Shown one piece after another: positions 32,233 to 41,535 of a stretch of DNA of 64,000 nt. A program made the position numbers and the translations under genes. The stretch lies in NCBI GenBank assembly GCA_963737425.1, contig CAVTSX010000009.1, positions 1,302,001 through 1,366,000 of the forward strand, read 5' to 3'. This stretch comes from DASXRA01 sp963737425. GTDB lineage: Bacteria > Actinomycetota > Actinomycetes > Mycobacteriales > Jatrophihabitantaceae. The notes under the pieces are model-generated. The model was not told the DNA's origin. It worked only from the letters and a program-made list of their open reading frames with translations, and made no database searches. Numbering within the stretch: the first letter of the stretch is position 1; each line of letters opens with the position of its first letter.

Positions 32233-32684
32233 GTCCCCCCCTTGAGAGTAGATAGGTTTCCCCTGATGCCCCGTGTCGGACGCTAAGTAGATCGCAGACC
32301 GTGACGCACCTCAAGAACAGTCGCCGCTCTGCCGTCCGCGCTGAGCGCTGCGTTACTCGTTGAGTGGTGCGTTGTTCGTTGAGTGGTGCGTTGTAGCGCA
32401 CCACTCGGGCAAGAACGCACCACTCAACGTGAGGAGGCAGAGGCACCGACCGCCGCGGACTCGGTGTAGCCGCTCGTCGTGTGCGAGAACCGTTTGACGA
32501 ATCCTCGCGCGCCGCTCGACTATCGATAGCTACCGCTCACCGCATCAGCAGCCGATAGCCTTCCGGGCCGCCACCCAGCCGGGCAGATTGTCTGCGTGCG
32601 ACCGTCGCGCAGGGCGTCGACGAGGCCGATCCACTCGCCGCGCTCGGTCGCCTCGTTGCGGCCGCTCCCCCGGAAGGAAAGTCC
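32233..32684. repeat. Gene-free stretch containing inverted repeat family B, copy 2
   Basis: The 452 bases between the subtilase and the secreted SGNH hydrolase hold repeat B copy 2 at 32359-32430: GTTGAGTGGTGCGTTGTTC, a second GTTGAGTGGTGCGTTGT unit, then two CACCACTC complements. The rest shows no credible gene. Promoters for the divergent subtilase and SGNH genes are presumably here but none was clear. Confidence 0.75.
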
Positions 32685-33893
32685 ATGCGACCACGTACCC
32701 GTCTTCTCGTCAGCGGGGCGGCGATTGCCGCTGCCCTGGCTGGTTTCGCACCTACTGCGCTCGCCGGCAACGGCCACGAACATCGGCCCGCCGCCGCGGT
32801 GACGACCTGGTCGGCCAGCGATGACAAGGCGGGCGGGTCAATGTCCGACCTCACGGTCCGCAACATCGTCCGCACCACCATCGGCGGTACCGACCTTCAG
32901 ATCCGCATCTCGAACTACTTCGGCACCGGGCCGATCACCTTCAGCGACGCCTATGTCGGTACGCCTGTCTCGTCGTCATCGCCCGCGCTGGTGTCCGGCA
33001 GCAACCGACGCCTCACCTTCGGGGGAGCGTCATCGGTGACCATCCCCGCGGGTGCTGTCGCGCTCAGCGATCCGCTGCCTGGTCGCCTCGGCCCGCAAGC
33101 TGAGCTGGCCGTCAGCCTGGCATTGCACGGCACCGCCGCGGTCATCACCGCTCACAACCGGTCCATGCAGTACACGTTCAAGTCAGGCACCGGCGACTTC
33201 GCCGACGACGAGACCGGCACGCCGTTCGGCACGCAGTCCAGCGCCTGGTTCTTCCTCGACGCAGTCACCGTGCACGCCCAGGCCGGCAGCCAGACCATGA
33301 CCGCGTTGGGCGATTCCATCACCGATGGGGTCGGCTCGACGATCAACGCTGACCACCGATGGACCGACTACCTGGCCGCGCGATTGGACGCCTTGCCCGC
33401 GCCGCATCAACTCGGGATCGCGAACGAGGGAATCTCCGGAAACCGGGTGGCATCCGGCGGCGGCTCGACCGGGCTTCCCGGCCTCACCCGACTCACCCGC
33501 GACGCATTGACCAAGCCCGGCGTGGGCAGCGTGTTCGTCTTCGAGGGCATCAACGACATCAGCGGCGGAATCAGCGCAGCAGACCTGATCGCCGCCTACC
33601 AGCAGATCATCGCCGAGACGCACGCGGCCGGAAAATGCGTGTACGCAGCGACGATCACACCCGCAGGCATCGCTGCCGGTAATCCGGCAGAAGGTGTGCG
33701 CCAGCAGGTCAATGCGTTCATCCGCGGCGCGAACGGATTCGACGCCACATTCGACTTCGACAAGATCGTGCGCAGCCCGAACGACCCGGCATCGCTGCTG
33801 GCACCGTACGACTCCGGCGACCACATCCACCTCAGTGACGCCGGCTACGACGCGATCGCCAACTCGATCAACCCGTCCCAGCTGGCCTGCTGA
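32685..33893 (+). CDS. Secreted SGNH/GDSL hydrolase
   Basis: A 402-residue exported esterase-like protein. The signal peptide covers about residues 1-27 (MRPRTRLL, a hydrophobic core, then TALA). A beta-rich N-terminal domain of about 170 residues precedes the SGNH domain: GDSITDG (block I Ser), GINDISGG (block III), and SGDHIHLSD (block V Asp/His). This resembles secreted acylhydrolases that deacetylate plant or bacterial polysaccharides. The ATG at 32685 has GGAAGGAAAG upstream. It is convergent with a TetR gene. Confidence 0.9.
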   Translation: MRPRTRLLVSGAAIAAALAGFAPTALAGNGHEHRPAAAVTTWSASDDKAGGSMSDLTVRNIVRTTIGGTDLQIRISNYFGTGPITFSDAYVGTPVSSSSPALVSGSNRRLTFGGASSVTIPAGAVALSDPLPGRLGPQAELAVSLALHGTAAVITAHNRSMQYTFKSGTGDFADDETGTPFGTQSSAWFFLDAVTVHAQAGSQTMTALGDSITDGVGSTINADHRWTDYLAARLDALPAPHQLGIANEGISGNRVASGGGSTGLPGLTRLTRDALTKPGVGSVFVFEGINDISGGISAADLIAAYQQIIAETHAAGKCVYAATITPAGIAAGNPAEGVRQQVNAFIRGANGFDATFDFDKIVRSPNDPASLLAPYDSGDHIHLSDAGYDAIANSINPSQLAC

Positions 33894-33915
33894 CACCCGG
33901 CCTGCGGGGCGGCGG

Positions 33916-34524
33916 TCACCCGTCGATGGGCAGGCCCGATTCGAGGAAGGCGAGCGCGTCGTCGATCGAGGTGAGTACGTCGATGTCGGGGTGTTCGGCC
34001 CAGGTGTTCATCTGGGAGATCATCACGCCGATGAGCGCTCCGGCAAAGGCGCGGACTTCGCGGTTGTCGGCTTTACGGCCGGTGCGCTCGGCGGTCAGTT
34101 CGGCGACGAGCTGGAGGGTGTCCGTTAGCTGGACGAGTGATGCCGCGCGGAGTTCGGGCTCCTGCCAGGCCAGCACGCTGCGTTCGCGAAGATCGGCGAG
34201 TTCTTCGGGCCGCATTGTCTTGGACACGGCTCGGATCGCTTGTCGCATCGCTGCCACGATGCCGACGTCGGCGGGCTGAGCCCGGAAGGCCACCGCGATG
34301 AGTGGGTCGAACTCGTCGCTGAGCACGACGTCTTCCTTGGCCGGGAAGTAGCGGAAGAAGGTGCTCTCCGAGATTTCGGCCGCGTCGCAGATCTGCTCGA
34401 CGGTTGTCGCTGCATATCCCTGTTTGCGGAAGAGGGCGACGGCCTCGTGCTGGATCGTCGAGCGGGTCTTGGCCTTCTTGCGTTCGCGCAGGCCGGGTTT
34501 GGCGCGATCAGCTGATGGGGACAT
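33916..34524 (-). CDS. TetR family regulator of the MFS exporter
   Basis: A 202-residue TetR protein: HTH at about 15-60 (HEAVALFRKQGYAATTVEQI, then SESTFFRYFPAKED). The C-terminal domain resembles TetR_C_17-type ligand domains ('MRQAIRAV', 'LADLRERSVLAWQEPELRAA' region). It overlaps the 3' end of the MFS gene by 17 bases, on the same strand, so exporter and regulator are one operon. Autoregulation through the promoter near 36060 is likely but no operator was clear. Confidence 0.9.
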   Translation of the reverse strand: MSPSADRAKPGLRERKKAKTRSTIQHEAVALFRKQGYAATTVEQICDAAEISESTFFRYFPAKEDVVLSDEFDPLIAVAFRAQPADVGIVAAMRQAIRAVSKTMRPEELADLRERSVLAWQEPELRAASLVQLTDTLQLVAELTAERTGRKADNREVRAFAGALIGVMISQMNTWAEHPDIDVLTSIDDALAFLESGLPIDG

Positions 34525-36055
34525 GGTCGGCCTTCGCGGGCTGTTGTGCCGGGTGCGCCTCGGCGTTGCGTGCGGGCAGGAAGATCAGCGCGAGTACGGC
34601 CCCGGCCAGGGCGATGCCGGCGGAGGCGACGAGTGCGAGGTCCATGCCGTGGGTGAATGCGGTGCGCACCGAGTCGAGCAGCGTTGTCGATCCGCTCTGC
34701 TGCGCGGTTGCGACGCCGACGAAGACACTGCCCTTGACCTGTCCGGCAGCGGATGCGGACAGGCCGGCCACGTTCAGGTGTGACCGGTAGGCGGAGCTGA
34801 GCAGACTGCCGAGTATGGCGGCGCCGAATGGGCCACCGATCTTGTTCAACGCCTGCATCACCGCGGCGCCGACACCGCTTCGTGACTCGGGGACCTCGAC
34901 CAGCGCGGCCGATGACGCGGTGGCCATGGCCAGGCCCATGCCGGCGCCGAGAATCGCCATCCACATCGCGATGAATGCGTCGCTCGAACCGACGCCGGTA
35001 GCTGCGCCGAGCGCCAGCCCACCGCCGAGCAGGGCGAACCCGAAGGCCACCGTGATCTTCGCACCGATGACGCGGGCGAGGTTGTCCGCAGGCACAGCGC
35101 CGAGGATCAGCCCGGCGACCATCGGTAGCAGGCGCACGCCCGAGCCCATCGCATCCGTGCCGCGAACGGCCTGGAAGTACTGCGGCATCGTGAACAGCAC
35201 GCCGATCATCGCCAGCACGCCGAGGGCCTGCAGGATCACGCCCCAGGTGTAGGAGCGTGAAGCGAACAGCGACAGATCGACCAACGGCCGGCTGATGCCG
35301 CGCCGCTCGACGAGTCGCTCCCAGCCGAGGAACGCAACCATGACCGCCACGCCGCCGACGATCAGAGCAATCGCATCCGGGTGGCCCCAGCCGTGTTGGC
35401 CCGCCTCGATCAGGCCGTACGTCACGCCGACCAGGCCCGCCGTGGACGCCAGCATCCCGACCGGGTCGAGGTCCGGACGCTGCGGCGCACGTGACTCGGG
35501 GATCAGCCCCACCGCCGCCACTATGCCGATCAGCACCACCGGGACGTTGATCAGGAACACCCATCCCCACCAGAAATGCGTCAGCAGCCAACCACCGAGA
35601 ATCGGGCCGATCGGCAATGCCACGAAATTGGCCGCCGCCCAGATCCCGACGGCCTTCGGGCGCTCCTCCTTGCTGAACAGAACAGTCAGTGCCGACAGCG
35701 CCATGACAATGACACCCGCCCCGGCCACGCCGAGCAACACCCGGGCCGCGATGAACTCACCCACGGAAGTCGAGTAGGCGCAGGCCACTGAGCCGAGACC
35801 GAACAGCGCGAGCGAGCCGACTATGACCCGACGGCGGCCAACGCGGTCGCCGAGCAAGCCGAGCGGCAGCATCGCGGCCGCGAGCACCAGCAGGTACGCC
35901 GACTGGAACCACTGCAGATCCGATTCGGACGCGCGCAAACGACCGGCCAGCGTGGGCAAGGCGACGCTGAGGATCGTGCCGTCGAGACTGACCGAGAGCA
36001 CGGCCAGGCTCAACGCCCCGAGCGCCCACCACCTGCGATTGTCCGAAGCCATCAT
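34508..36055 (-). CDS. MFS multidrug exporter, DHA2 (EmrB/QacA) family
   Basis: A 515-residue membrane protein with about 14 predicted helices. The family motif A variant GLLGDRVGRRRVI follows helix 2, and motif C-like 'ILGGWLLTHFWWGWVF' is in helix 5. It should export drugs or other amphiphiles by proton antiport at the cytoplasmic membrane. The start is the ATG at 36055 (a second ATG directly follows) behind AGAGG; an in-frame upstream extension crosses repeat A copy 3 and is not used. It is co-transcribed with its TetR gene. Confidence 0.92.
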   Translation of the reverse strand: MMASDNRRWWALGALSLAVLSVSLDGTILSVALPTLAGRLRASESDLQWFQSAYLLVLAAAMLPLGLLGDRVGRRRVIVGSLALFGLGSVACAYSTSVGEFIAARVLLGVAGAGVIVMALSALTVLFSKEERPKAVGIWAAANFVALPIGPILGGWLLTHFWWGWVFLINVPVVLIGIVAAVGLIPESRAPQRPDLDPVGMLASTAGLVGVTYGLIEAGQHGWGHPDAIALIVGGVAVMVAFLGWERLVERRGISRPLVDLSLFASRSYTWGVILQALGVLAMIGVLFTMPQYFQAVRGTDAMGSGVRLLPMVAGLILGAVPADNLARVIGAKITVAFGFALLGGGLALGAATGVGSSDAFIAMWMAILGAGMGLAMATASSAALVEVPESRSGVGAAVMQALNKIGGPFGAAILGSLLSSAYRSHLNVAGLSASAAGQVKGSVFVGVATAQQSGSTTLLDSVRTAFTHGMDLALVASAGIALAGAVLALIFLPARNAEAHPAQQPAKADHVPIS

Positions 36056-36134
36056 GACAGATACCTCTTTTTGGGGGTCACCTCCTAAATATAGCCGTAC
36101 AGGTACCTGACGGCGAACCGCTCCGAAGAACTCC

Positions 36135-36187
36135 TTGATCATCTCTGCCGAACGTGTCAGTGATCGCGGCTGCACCAGAGACGATCA
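36135..36187. repeat. Dispersed palindromic repeat family A, copy 3 (divergent)
   Basis: TTGATCATCTCTGCCG opens the unit, and CAGAGACGATCA closes it with two substitutions. The centre (GTGTCAGTGATCGCGGC) has drifted from other copies. It is intergenic between the MFS gene and the GH59 gene. Confidence 0.75.
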
Positions 36188-36259
36188 GGGCGGAGCGCCG
36201 GCCGCGGGGCCAGGTCGTGGAGGGCCCACGCTCGCGGGTTCGGCCCCCGCTCAGGGCAC

Positions 36260-38746
36260 CTACTGAAGTGGCATGCGCGCCACGTTGACCTCGCACGCGG
36301 TCGCAAACCCATTTGGGCTGGACGTGGCTTCGAGACGCACGTACTGGGCGGAGCTTGGCCGCCAGGACGCAGTCTTGGTGGCCATCGTCGCCGCCCAGGT
36401 GCCGCTGGCCACCTGATGGAAGTCCCGGCCGTCGTCGCTGAGGTAAATGACGTAACCGGTGATGGCGGCCGCGGTGCCGCGGCGCCTGTCGAAGGTTGGT
36501 TTGTAGGTGAGTGCGTCGACCGCTTGGCGGCGTCCTAGGTCGAGAGTCAGCGATTGCGGCAAGGCGCTCGGCGTCGGCTCGAACTCGGTCTCCCAGCAGC
36601 TCTCGACCCGGTCGTCGATCGCGTAACCCGCTGGATAGCGGTGATAGTCGTACAGGTCGGCGTTCTCGCTCGTCGCGACGGCTGTCATGCCCGCGTGCGG
36701 GACGAAGTTCGGGCCGGGACCCGCCGGGGTCACGCGCAGATTGTCGAACTCAGCGTTCTGATAGGGGCTGACGCCAAGACCGACCTGACCGGTCGTATGG
36801 CTTGCGTCGGTGAGCCGGGCGACAGTGCGCCCGTCGACCGAGGCGGCAATCTGGTCTCCGCGGAAACTCAGAGCGAAGTGGTGCCAGGTCCCGACACCGG
36901 GCGCAGACGTAGTGCCGGTAGCCAGGGTGGTATCGGTAGCCTGCTCGTCCTCGGTATAGATCTTCCACGCCCCGGTATCGGCCACTTGGAAGTGATAGCC
37001 CGACAGGGAGGCGCCGTCGTAGTTCTCCACCCGGCCGATCAGGTCGACATATCCGGGCTGTTCGAGCATCGAGTCCACCGTCACCGTGTAGTCACCCCAC
37101 CAACGAGGGTCTCCCACAACTGTGATCGGCTCCTGACGCGTGTTATGCCAGGGAACCGGCGCTTGATCGACAACCTGGCGATAGCACGTGCCCGACCGCC
37201 CACCTCCGCACGGCGCCGTCTCGAACGCACCCTGGACGTCTTGGAAATAGCTGGCCAACGCGGTTGGGCCAACACGTTCGAAGTCCTGGTGGAACGGCAG
37301 CGGTAGTTGCGCGGCAAGGCCGCGGCCGTGGTCGCCCGGCCCGCTATTCGGCTGGGCCGTGCCCTTACGTTGTCCCGTGGTAGTGCTGAATGTGTAGACG
37401 TGGTGCGGTTGGACGGTGACGTCGAAGCTTTGATCCCTTGGAGTCAGGTCATCGACGTGCGCGAACCAGTCGCTGGGCCGAGGCGAGGTCAGATCGGTCG
37501 CCCACTCATGCACGGTGCCGCCGGACAGCCCGCCCGTGGTCGTGAACCGAACGGCTTGCGGCCCGGTCGCATCCGTGGTCTCGACGACAATCGTGTAGTC
37601 GCCGGTCGACGGATCGCGCAGAGTCACATAGCTCGCCCCGCCACTGAGGTATCCGGACGCGCCGTCAACATATCGCCACCCGGGCGCCGTGAACTGGGTT
37701 GTCTGCGCGTCGACCCAGATGTCCTTGGTCGTCTCGTAGTAGCCCGACCAAGGGGTGTCGGTCAGGATCAGCCCGGTGCCGGCGGTGGCGGTGTCAGGGT
37801 AGTAGCCAGCGGTGATCGCCCAATTGATATTGCCGGTCACCCTTGCGTCGATGTAGTCGCGGTTCATTGCCCGCGCCAGCGCATCGGCACCGTCCCCGTC
37901 GATCGCGCTGCTCTGCTCGGAGTTCCACAGAGGCTTGTTCGAATCCAACGCATCCTGGCTGGCATTGCAATGGTCATACCGCGACAGCCACACGCAGACA
38001 TCGTGCTCACCAAGCACATTGACAGCGTTCGCAAGCGCCGGGTCACCCTTCATCTGCGTCGCGACTCGCCAATAGTCGGGAGGATGGTGCTCGTCGCTCG
38101 CCACGATCTTCGTATCCGGGTATGACTTCGCCAACGCCTGCTGCAAGGCGATGTAGAAGACGCTCAACTGCGTCGCAGTACCGCCACGCTCGTTGGCCCC
38201 ACCCACATAGTCGATGGGCAAGCCGTTCTGCCGTGCACAGTCAAGCCACGACAGCAGGTAGTCAACCTCGTCCTGCGAGAAGAAGCCCGATAGCCAGGCG
38301 GGCGCTCCCCACATAAGTCCGTACAGCTTGATGTGCGGATTACGGGCCTTGGCCTGCTTCATCAGCCACCACTCGACGCCCCGATGGCAATCGACAACAC
38401 CTCGGCTCCGCTCATGGCTCGGTTCGGCCATGGCGGTCGAGTTGGTGTCGCCCCCGATCTCTACCTTCAGGATGTCCAACGAGGCGCCGTAGTCGGGCGT
38501 GAACAGGTAGTCGAGGATCTGGCTCCGCTGCGGCTCTGGATAGTCGTAGAGAAGCTTCGACGAGCTCGCGCTGAGGCCACCCACACCGTCAAAGGTTCGT
38601 CCAGCGCCGGAACCATCAACAACCACTTGCTGCGTTTCGCCACCTCCGCTCGGTGACGCGTCCGCCGACGACACCGTTGCGATCACCGTCGCCAGCGCCG
38701 CCAGCACCGTCACACGAAGACCCACTCCCCAGCCCAAGCGGCGCAT
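36260..38746 (-). CDS. Secreted GH59 galactocerebrosidase-like glycosidase with F5/8 C domain
   Basis: An 828-residue secreted protein. Signal peptide is residues 1 to about 30. The GH59 barrel begins with GAGRTFDGVGGLSASSS and YPEPQRSQILDYLF, very close to animal galactocerebrosidase. The acid/base is Glu186 (GGANERGG) and the nucleophile is Glu277 (LWNSEQSS). A concanavalin-like segment follows (about 490-670), then a discoidin/CBM32 domain (SCWETEFEPTPSALPQSLTLD region). It probably hydrolyses beta-galactosides or related glycolipids outside the cell. The start is the ATG at 38746 with AAGGG upstream; the signal peptide begins there. Confidence 0.92.
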   Translation of the reverse strand: MRRLGWGVGLRVTVLAALATVIATVSSADASPSGGGETQQVVVDGSGAGRTFDGVGGLSASSSKLLYDYPEPQRSQILDYLFTPDYGASLDILKVEIGGDTNSTAMAEPSHERSRGVVDCHRGVEWWLMKQAKARNPHIKLYGLMWGAPAWLSGFFSQDEVDYLLSWLDCARQNGLPIDYVGGANERGGTATQLSVFYIALQQALAKSYPDTKIVASDEHHPPDYWRVATQMKGDPALANAVNVLGEHDVCVWLSRYDHCNASQDALDSNKPLWNSEQSSAIDGDGADALARAMNRDYIDARVTGNINWAITAGYYPDTATAGTGLILTDTPWSGYYETTKDIWVDAQTTQFTAPGWRYVDGASGYLSGGASYVTLRDPSTGDYTIVVETTDATGPQAVRFTTTGGLSGGTVHEWATDLTSPRPSDWFAHVDDLTPRDQSFDVTVQPHHVYTFSTTTGQRKGTAQPNSGPGDHGRGLAAQLPLPFHQDFERVGPTALASYFQDVQGAFETAPCGGGRSGTCYRQVVDQAPVPWHNTRQEPITVVGDPRWWGDYTVTVDSMLEQPGYVDLIGRVENYDGASLSGYHFQVADTGAWKIYTEDEQATDTTLATGTTSAPGVGTWHHFALSFRGDQIAASVDGRTVARLTDASHTTGQVGLGVSPYQNAEFDNLRVTPAGPGPNFVPHAGMTAVATSENADLYDYHRYPAGYAIDDRVESCWETEFEPTPSALPQSLTLDLGRRQAVDALTYKPTFDRRRGTAAAITGYVIYLSDDGRDFHQVASGTWAATMATKTASWRPSSAQYVRLEATSSPNGFATACEVNVARMPLQ

Positions 38747-38826
38747 GACAAACCCTTCGTTCAGCCATGTCAGGTCAGATTTCCACTTCACGCCGGCGAG
38801 AATCAGCCGATATCACATAGTGGTAG

Positions 38827-38839
38827 GTGGTCAGACCAC
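38827..38839. promoter_or_regulatory. 13-bp palindrome upstream of the GH59 gene (GntR/LacI-like operator)
   Basis: GTGGTCAGACCAC is a perfect palindrome around a central A, resembling FadR-type GntR operators (TGGTNNGACCA-like). It lies about 80 bases upstream of the GH59 start, in the promoter region. No GntR gene is in the window. Confidence 0.45.
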
Positions 38840-38905
38840 TGGGGATGAGGCTATCTCGCGAACGGCGGCTGTCAAGGTGCCTCACGAGGCCGATCGTTCT
38901 GGCAG

Positions 38906-39754
38906 TCAGGCCGCCGCGACGACGGCCAGTTCGCCGTCGGACGTGGAGGGCAGTGCGCGCATCGCCCGCAGCGGCGACAGCAGGACGGGAAGCGCCGCGA
39001 AGAGTTCACCCAGAGCGCCGACCCGCATCGCCTGCCGGGCACCGAACCTCTGGCCGATGAGGCCACCGACGATGGCGCCCACCGGCATCACGCCCCAGAC
39101 GACGAAACGGAACGTCGCGGTCATGCGCCCCAGCAGTGGTTTCGGGCAGAGCCGCTGTCGGATACTGACGCCCGAGATCTTGTAGGTCATGAAGCTGACC
39201 CAGCCGAGACCGTTCAGCACGACTGCTATGGCGAATCGCCAGTCAGGCTGGTACATCGGCACGGCGAGCAGCCACAGCCCACTGCTCAGCGTCATCGAGA
39301 GCCACATCGCTTTACCCTGGCCGAGCTTGGCGACGGCCCGGGTCACGCACAGCGCACCGAGCAGGCCGCCCACCGCCTCTGCGCTGAAGACCAGGCGCGC
39401 GCTAGCGAGAACGCCGACAGCACAAAGGTGACTGCGTTGACGACAAGGGCCATCGGCGCAGTGAGTGCTCCGACCACAGCGCCGCCGACGCCGGGAGCGC
39501 CTACCTGGGCCACGTTCCGCGTCGTCTCGAGCTTGACGTTGCCTTCGACCAACTGGGCCCTCGACCAACTGGTCGTCCCGCACAAGATGCGGCAAGTAGC
39601 TCTGAAAGCCCACGTCGAAGAACGCCGTGCACACGGACATGCCGAAGGCAACCGCATACAGCTGAGGCAGGCTCAGCGCACCCAGAGCAGCTGTGATCGG
39701 AATCGAACCAAGAAGCGCGGCTCGGCCTCGGAGGACCGCGCACGTCTTGATCAT
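38906..39754 (-). pseudogene. Decayed MFS transporter gene (frameshifted, N-terminally truncated)
   Basis: The C-terminal half reads cleanly (FSAEAVGGLLGALCVTRAVAKLGQGK, shown here only as GGLLGALCVTR; 'VSFMTYKISGVSIRQR'; 'FRFVVWGVMPVGAIVGG'). This resembles MFS_3-type exporters. The middle needs another frame (LVEGNVKLETTRNVAQVGAP). A 16-base tandem duplication at 39541-39572 causes the first frameshift, and a second shift or deletion lies near 39400. The first 100 or so residues of a normal transporter are missing. The apparent start codon at 39754 lies inside repeat A copy 4, which probably truncated the gene. Confidence 0.8.
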
Positions 39755-39803
39755 CTCTGTCGAAGCCGCGAGTGATGGCAGATCCGGCAGAGATGATCAA
39801 GAC
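39744..39803. repeat. Dispersed palindromic repeat family A, copy 4
   Basis: The arms extend to GTCTTGATCATCTCTG and CAGAGATGATCAAGAC, the most symmetric copy; the core is 39747-39800. It supplies the stop codon of the HNH nuclease gene (39797-39799) and the false start of the MFS pseudogene. Confidence 0.85.
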
Positions 39804-40963
39804 CCGATGGGGCTTTCGCAGGCGACGCCGTCGCTGTCGCCATCCAGACCGGATCGGTAGCCGGGTTGCCCGCGGCGGAGGGGCGCTCTGCCGGCGGCAC
39901 GGACGGCGGCGCAGTTCGCGTAGTACACGTCGGCCGGTGGTGGGGGTGGCGGTGCGTGCGTGGTCGCCTGCAGTGGGGGTCTCGGCGCGGGCGTGGTGGG
40001 TGCGGGTGTTCGGGCCGGCGTCCCGGCGGCGGGGCTGCCGGTCTCGCCGGGCGCTGGTTGGTGTGGGCAGCCCCGCGTGAGGATGCTGGCGATGGCGTCG
40101 TGTTCGGCGGGGGTGACCGATAGTCGGTAGCGGGCTTTGACGGCAACTTGGCGGGCGACGTAGGCGCAGCGGTAGGCGCTGTTCGGAGGTAGCCAGCTGG
40201 CGGCATCGGCGTCGCCTTTTTGCTCGTTGGTGGGCCCGTCCACCGCGAGCAGATTGAGCGGGTCGTTGGCCAGGTCGACGCGCCGGGCGCTGCTCCATTG
40301 CTGTGCGCCGGTCTGCCAGGCGTCGCCGAGGGCGACGACGTGGTCGATCTGGACGGCGCTGGAGCTGGCCCTGCCGCGGGTGAAGTGGATCGTGGTGGCG
40401 GTGTAGGGGTCGGCGAGCGTGCCGGTGAGCACGGCGCACCCGTTGCTGCCCGGCTTGATCACTCGGGCGGTCAGGTCACGCCGCAGGATGTCGTTGCGGG
40501 TGTCGCAGCCGTTGTGTCCGAGTGGGTCGTCGTTGTCGTCGGTCCACGCCGGACCGAACAGCGCCCGGCTGTATCCGGACATTGGGGCGCGGCCCTTGAC
40601 CGACAGGGTGGCCAGTAGCGCAAGTGCGGTGTGGTTGCTCGCTTGCCGGCGATCGATTGGTACGGCGGTGACTCGCGGCGGGTGGGTCGCGGTCGTCCTT
40701 GTCGCCGCGGGCATCGACGACGACGTGTGTCCTTGCGACGCCGTCCCCGCTGGCGATGTCGTAACGGCTGGGGCTGTGGTGCTGTCCCGTGGGTTGGTCG
40801 ACGTCGGCGACTGCGACGCTCGGTGGCCACCACAGCCACTGACCGCGCCCGTGATCACGAGCACGGTGATCAGACCACCGGTGACAGCCTCGACCCTCGA
40901 CCGCCAACGGCCTCTCGCGACCCATCCCACCATGACGCAGCGCCCTCCCAGGCAACGAACCAC
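39797..40963 (-). CDS. Secreted HNH nuclease lipoprotein with excalibur domain
   Basis: A 388-residue protein. The N-terminus has a membrane/signal segment ending in VSGC, a possible lipobox, followed by a Thr/Ser-rich linker. A DUF1524-type HNH domain spans about 120-290: 'IDHVVALGDAWQTGAQ', NDPLNLLAV, and NEQKGDADA. A Pro-rich linker leads to a C-terminal excalibur calcium-binding motif (YYANCAAVRAAG, DSDGVACES). Extracellular or envelope-bound DNase activity is expected. Two early in-frame starts are possible; the later one better fits a signal peptide. The last codons and stop lie in repeat A copy 4. Confidence 0.87.
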   Translation of the reverse strand: MVRCLGGRCVMVGWVARGRWRSRVEAVTGGLITVLVITGAVSGCGGHRASQSPTSTNPRDSTTAPAVTTSPAGTASQGHTSSSMPAATRTTATHPPRVTAVPIDRRQASNHTALALLATLSVKGRAPMSGYSRALFGPAWTDDNDDPLGHNGCDTRNDILRRDLTARVIKPGSNGCAVLTGTLADPYTATTIHFTRGRASSSAVQIDHVVALGDAWQTGAQQWSSARRVDLANDPLNLLAVDGPTNEQKGDADAASWLPPNSAYRCAYVARQVAVKARYRLSVTPAEHDAIASILTRGCPHQPAPGETGSPAAGTPARTPAPTTPAPRPPLQATTHAPPPPPPADVYYANCAAVRAAGRAPLRRGQPGYRSGLDGDSDGVACESPIGS

Positions 40964-41371
40964 GTACGGTTAACGTTAGTAGATGGATACACAACGCGAG
41001 TCACAGAGCACTGTCCTTTAGTACAGCCAAACACAAGAAAGAGAGAGTCGCTGGCCGGTCACAGACCGACCGAACCATCGGGCCGCCAACCGCGGCGCGG
41101 GTCAGAACCGCCATGCATGGTGCTGATGCCGTACGTCTTCGAACATGCGAGCGAAGCATCGAAGCCCTACCGCAGGCCGGCCGACTGGCGCATCTGATCG
41201 AGCGGCGCTGCGCGACGGTTTGCTCACTGTGCGTGCATCGTTGCCGGAGGAGTGGAAAGTGTCGTAACGTTTCCGTGGCCTTCCGGCCCACTGGCCCCCA
41301 AATGCCGGGAGTCACCGGGAGGTCACCGCCGAATCGCCTAGGCGTCGAAGCTCTGACTGCGGGGCAGAGTG
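40964..41371. other. Gene-free stretch between nuclease and riboswitch
   Basis: About 400 bases with no credible gene on either strand. It must contain the divergent promoters for the HNH nuclease and for the riboswitch-controlled NlpC/P60 gene. I see no clear -10/-35 pair, palindrome or repeat in it. Confidence 0.6.
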
Positions 41372-41512
41372 ATCGGCGCTGGTGAACCGGGGACCCACGA
41401 GTTCCTTGGGGTGAATCGGTACGGAGACGCAGAGCGCTTCGTCGCACTGGGCCTTCGCGCCGTAGGGCATCTTCCAGCCCGAACCCGACAGCTAACTCGG
41501 TAGGCGGTTGAG
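41372..41512 (+). ncRNA. c-di-AMP riboswitch (ydaO-yuaA)
   Basis: The region matches the actinobacterial ydaO-yuaA architecture. The conserved blocks are GGTGAACCGGGGACCCACGA at 41381, CCTTGGGGTGAATCGG at 41404, then a variable stem, GTAGGGC at 41462, and CAGCCCGAACCCGACAGCTA at 41475 leading into GGTAGGCGGT. It ends about 24 bases before the GTG of an NlpC/P60 gene, the commonest target in this phylum. It should switch the hydrolase gene off when c-di-AMP is high. Confidence 0.9.
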
Positions 41513-41535
41513 GAAGAAACGGAGTTCCGCCAACC

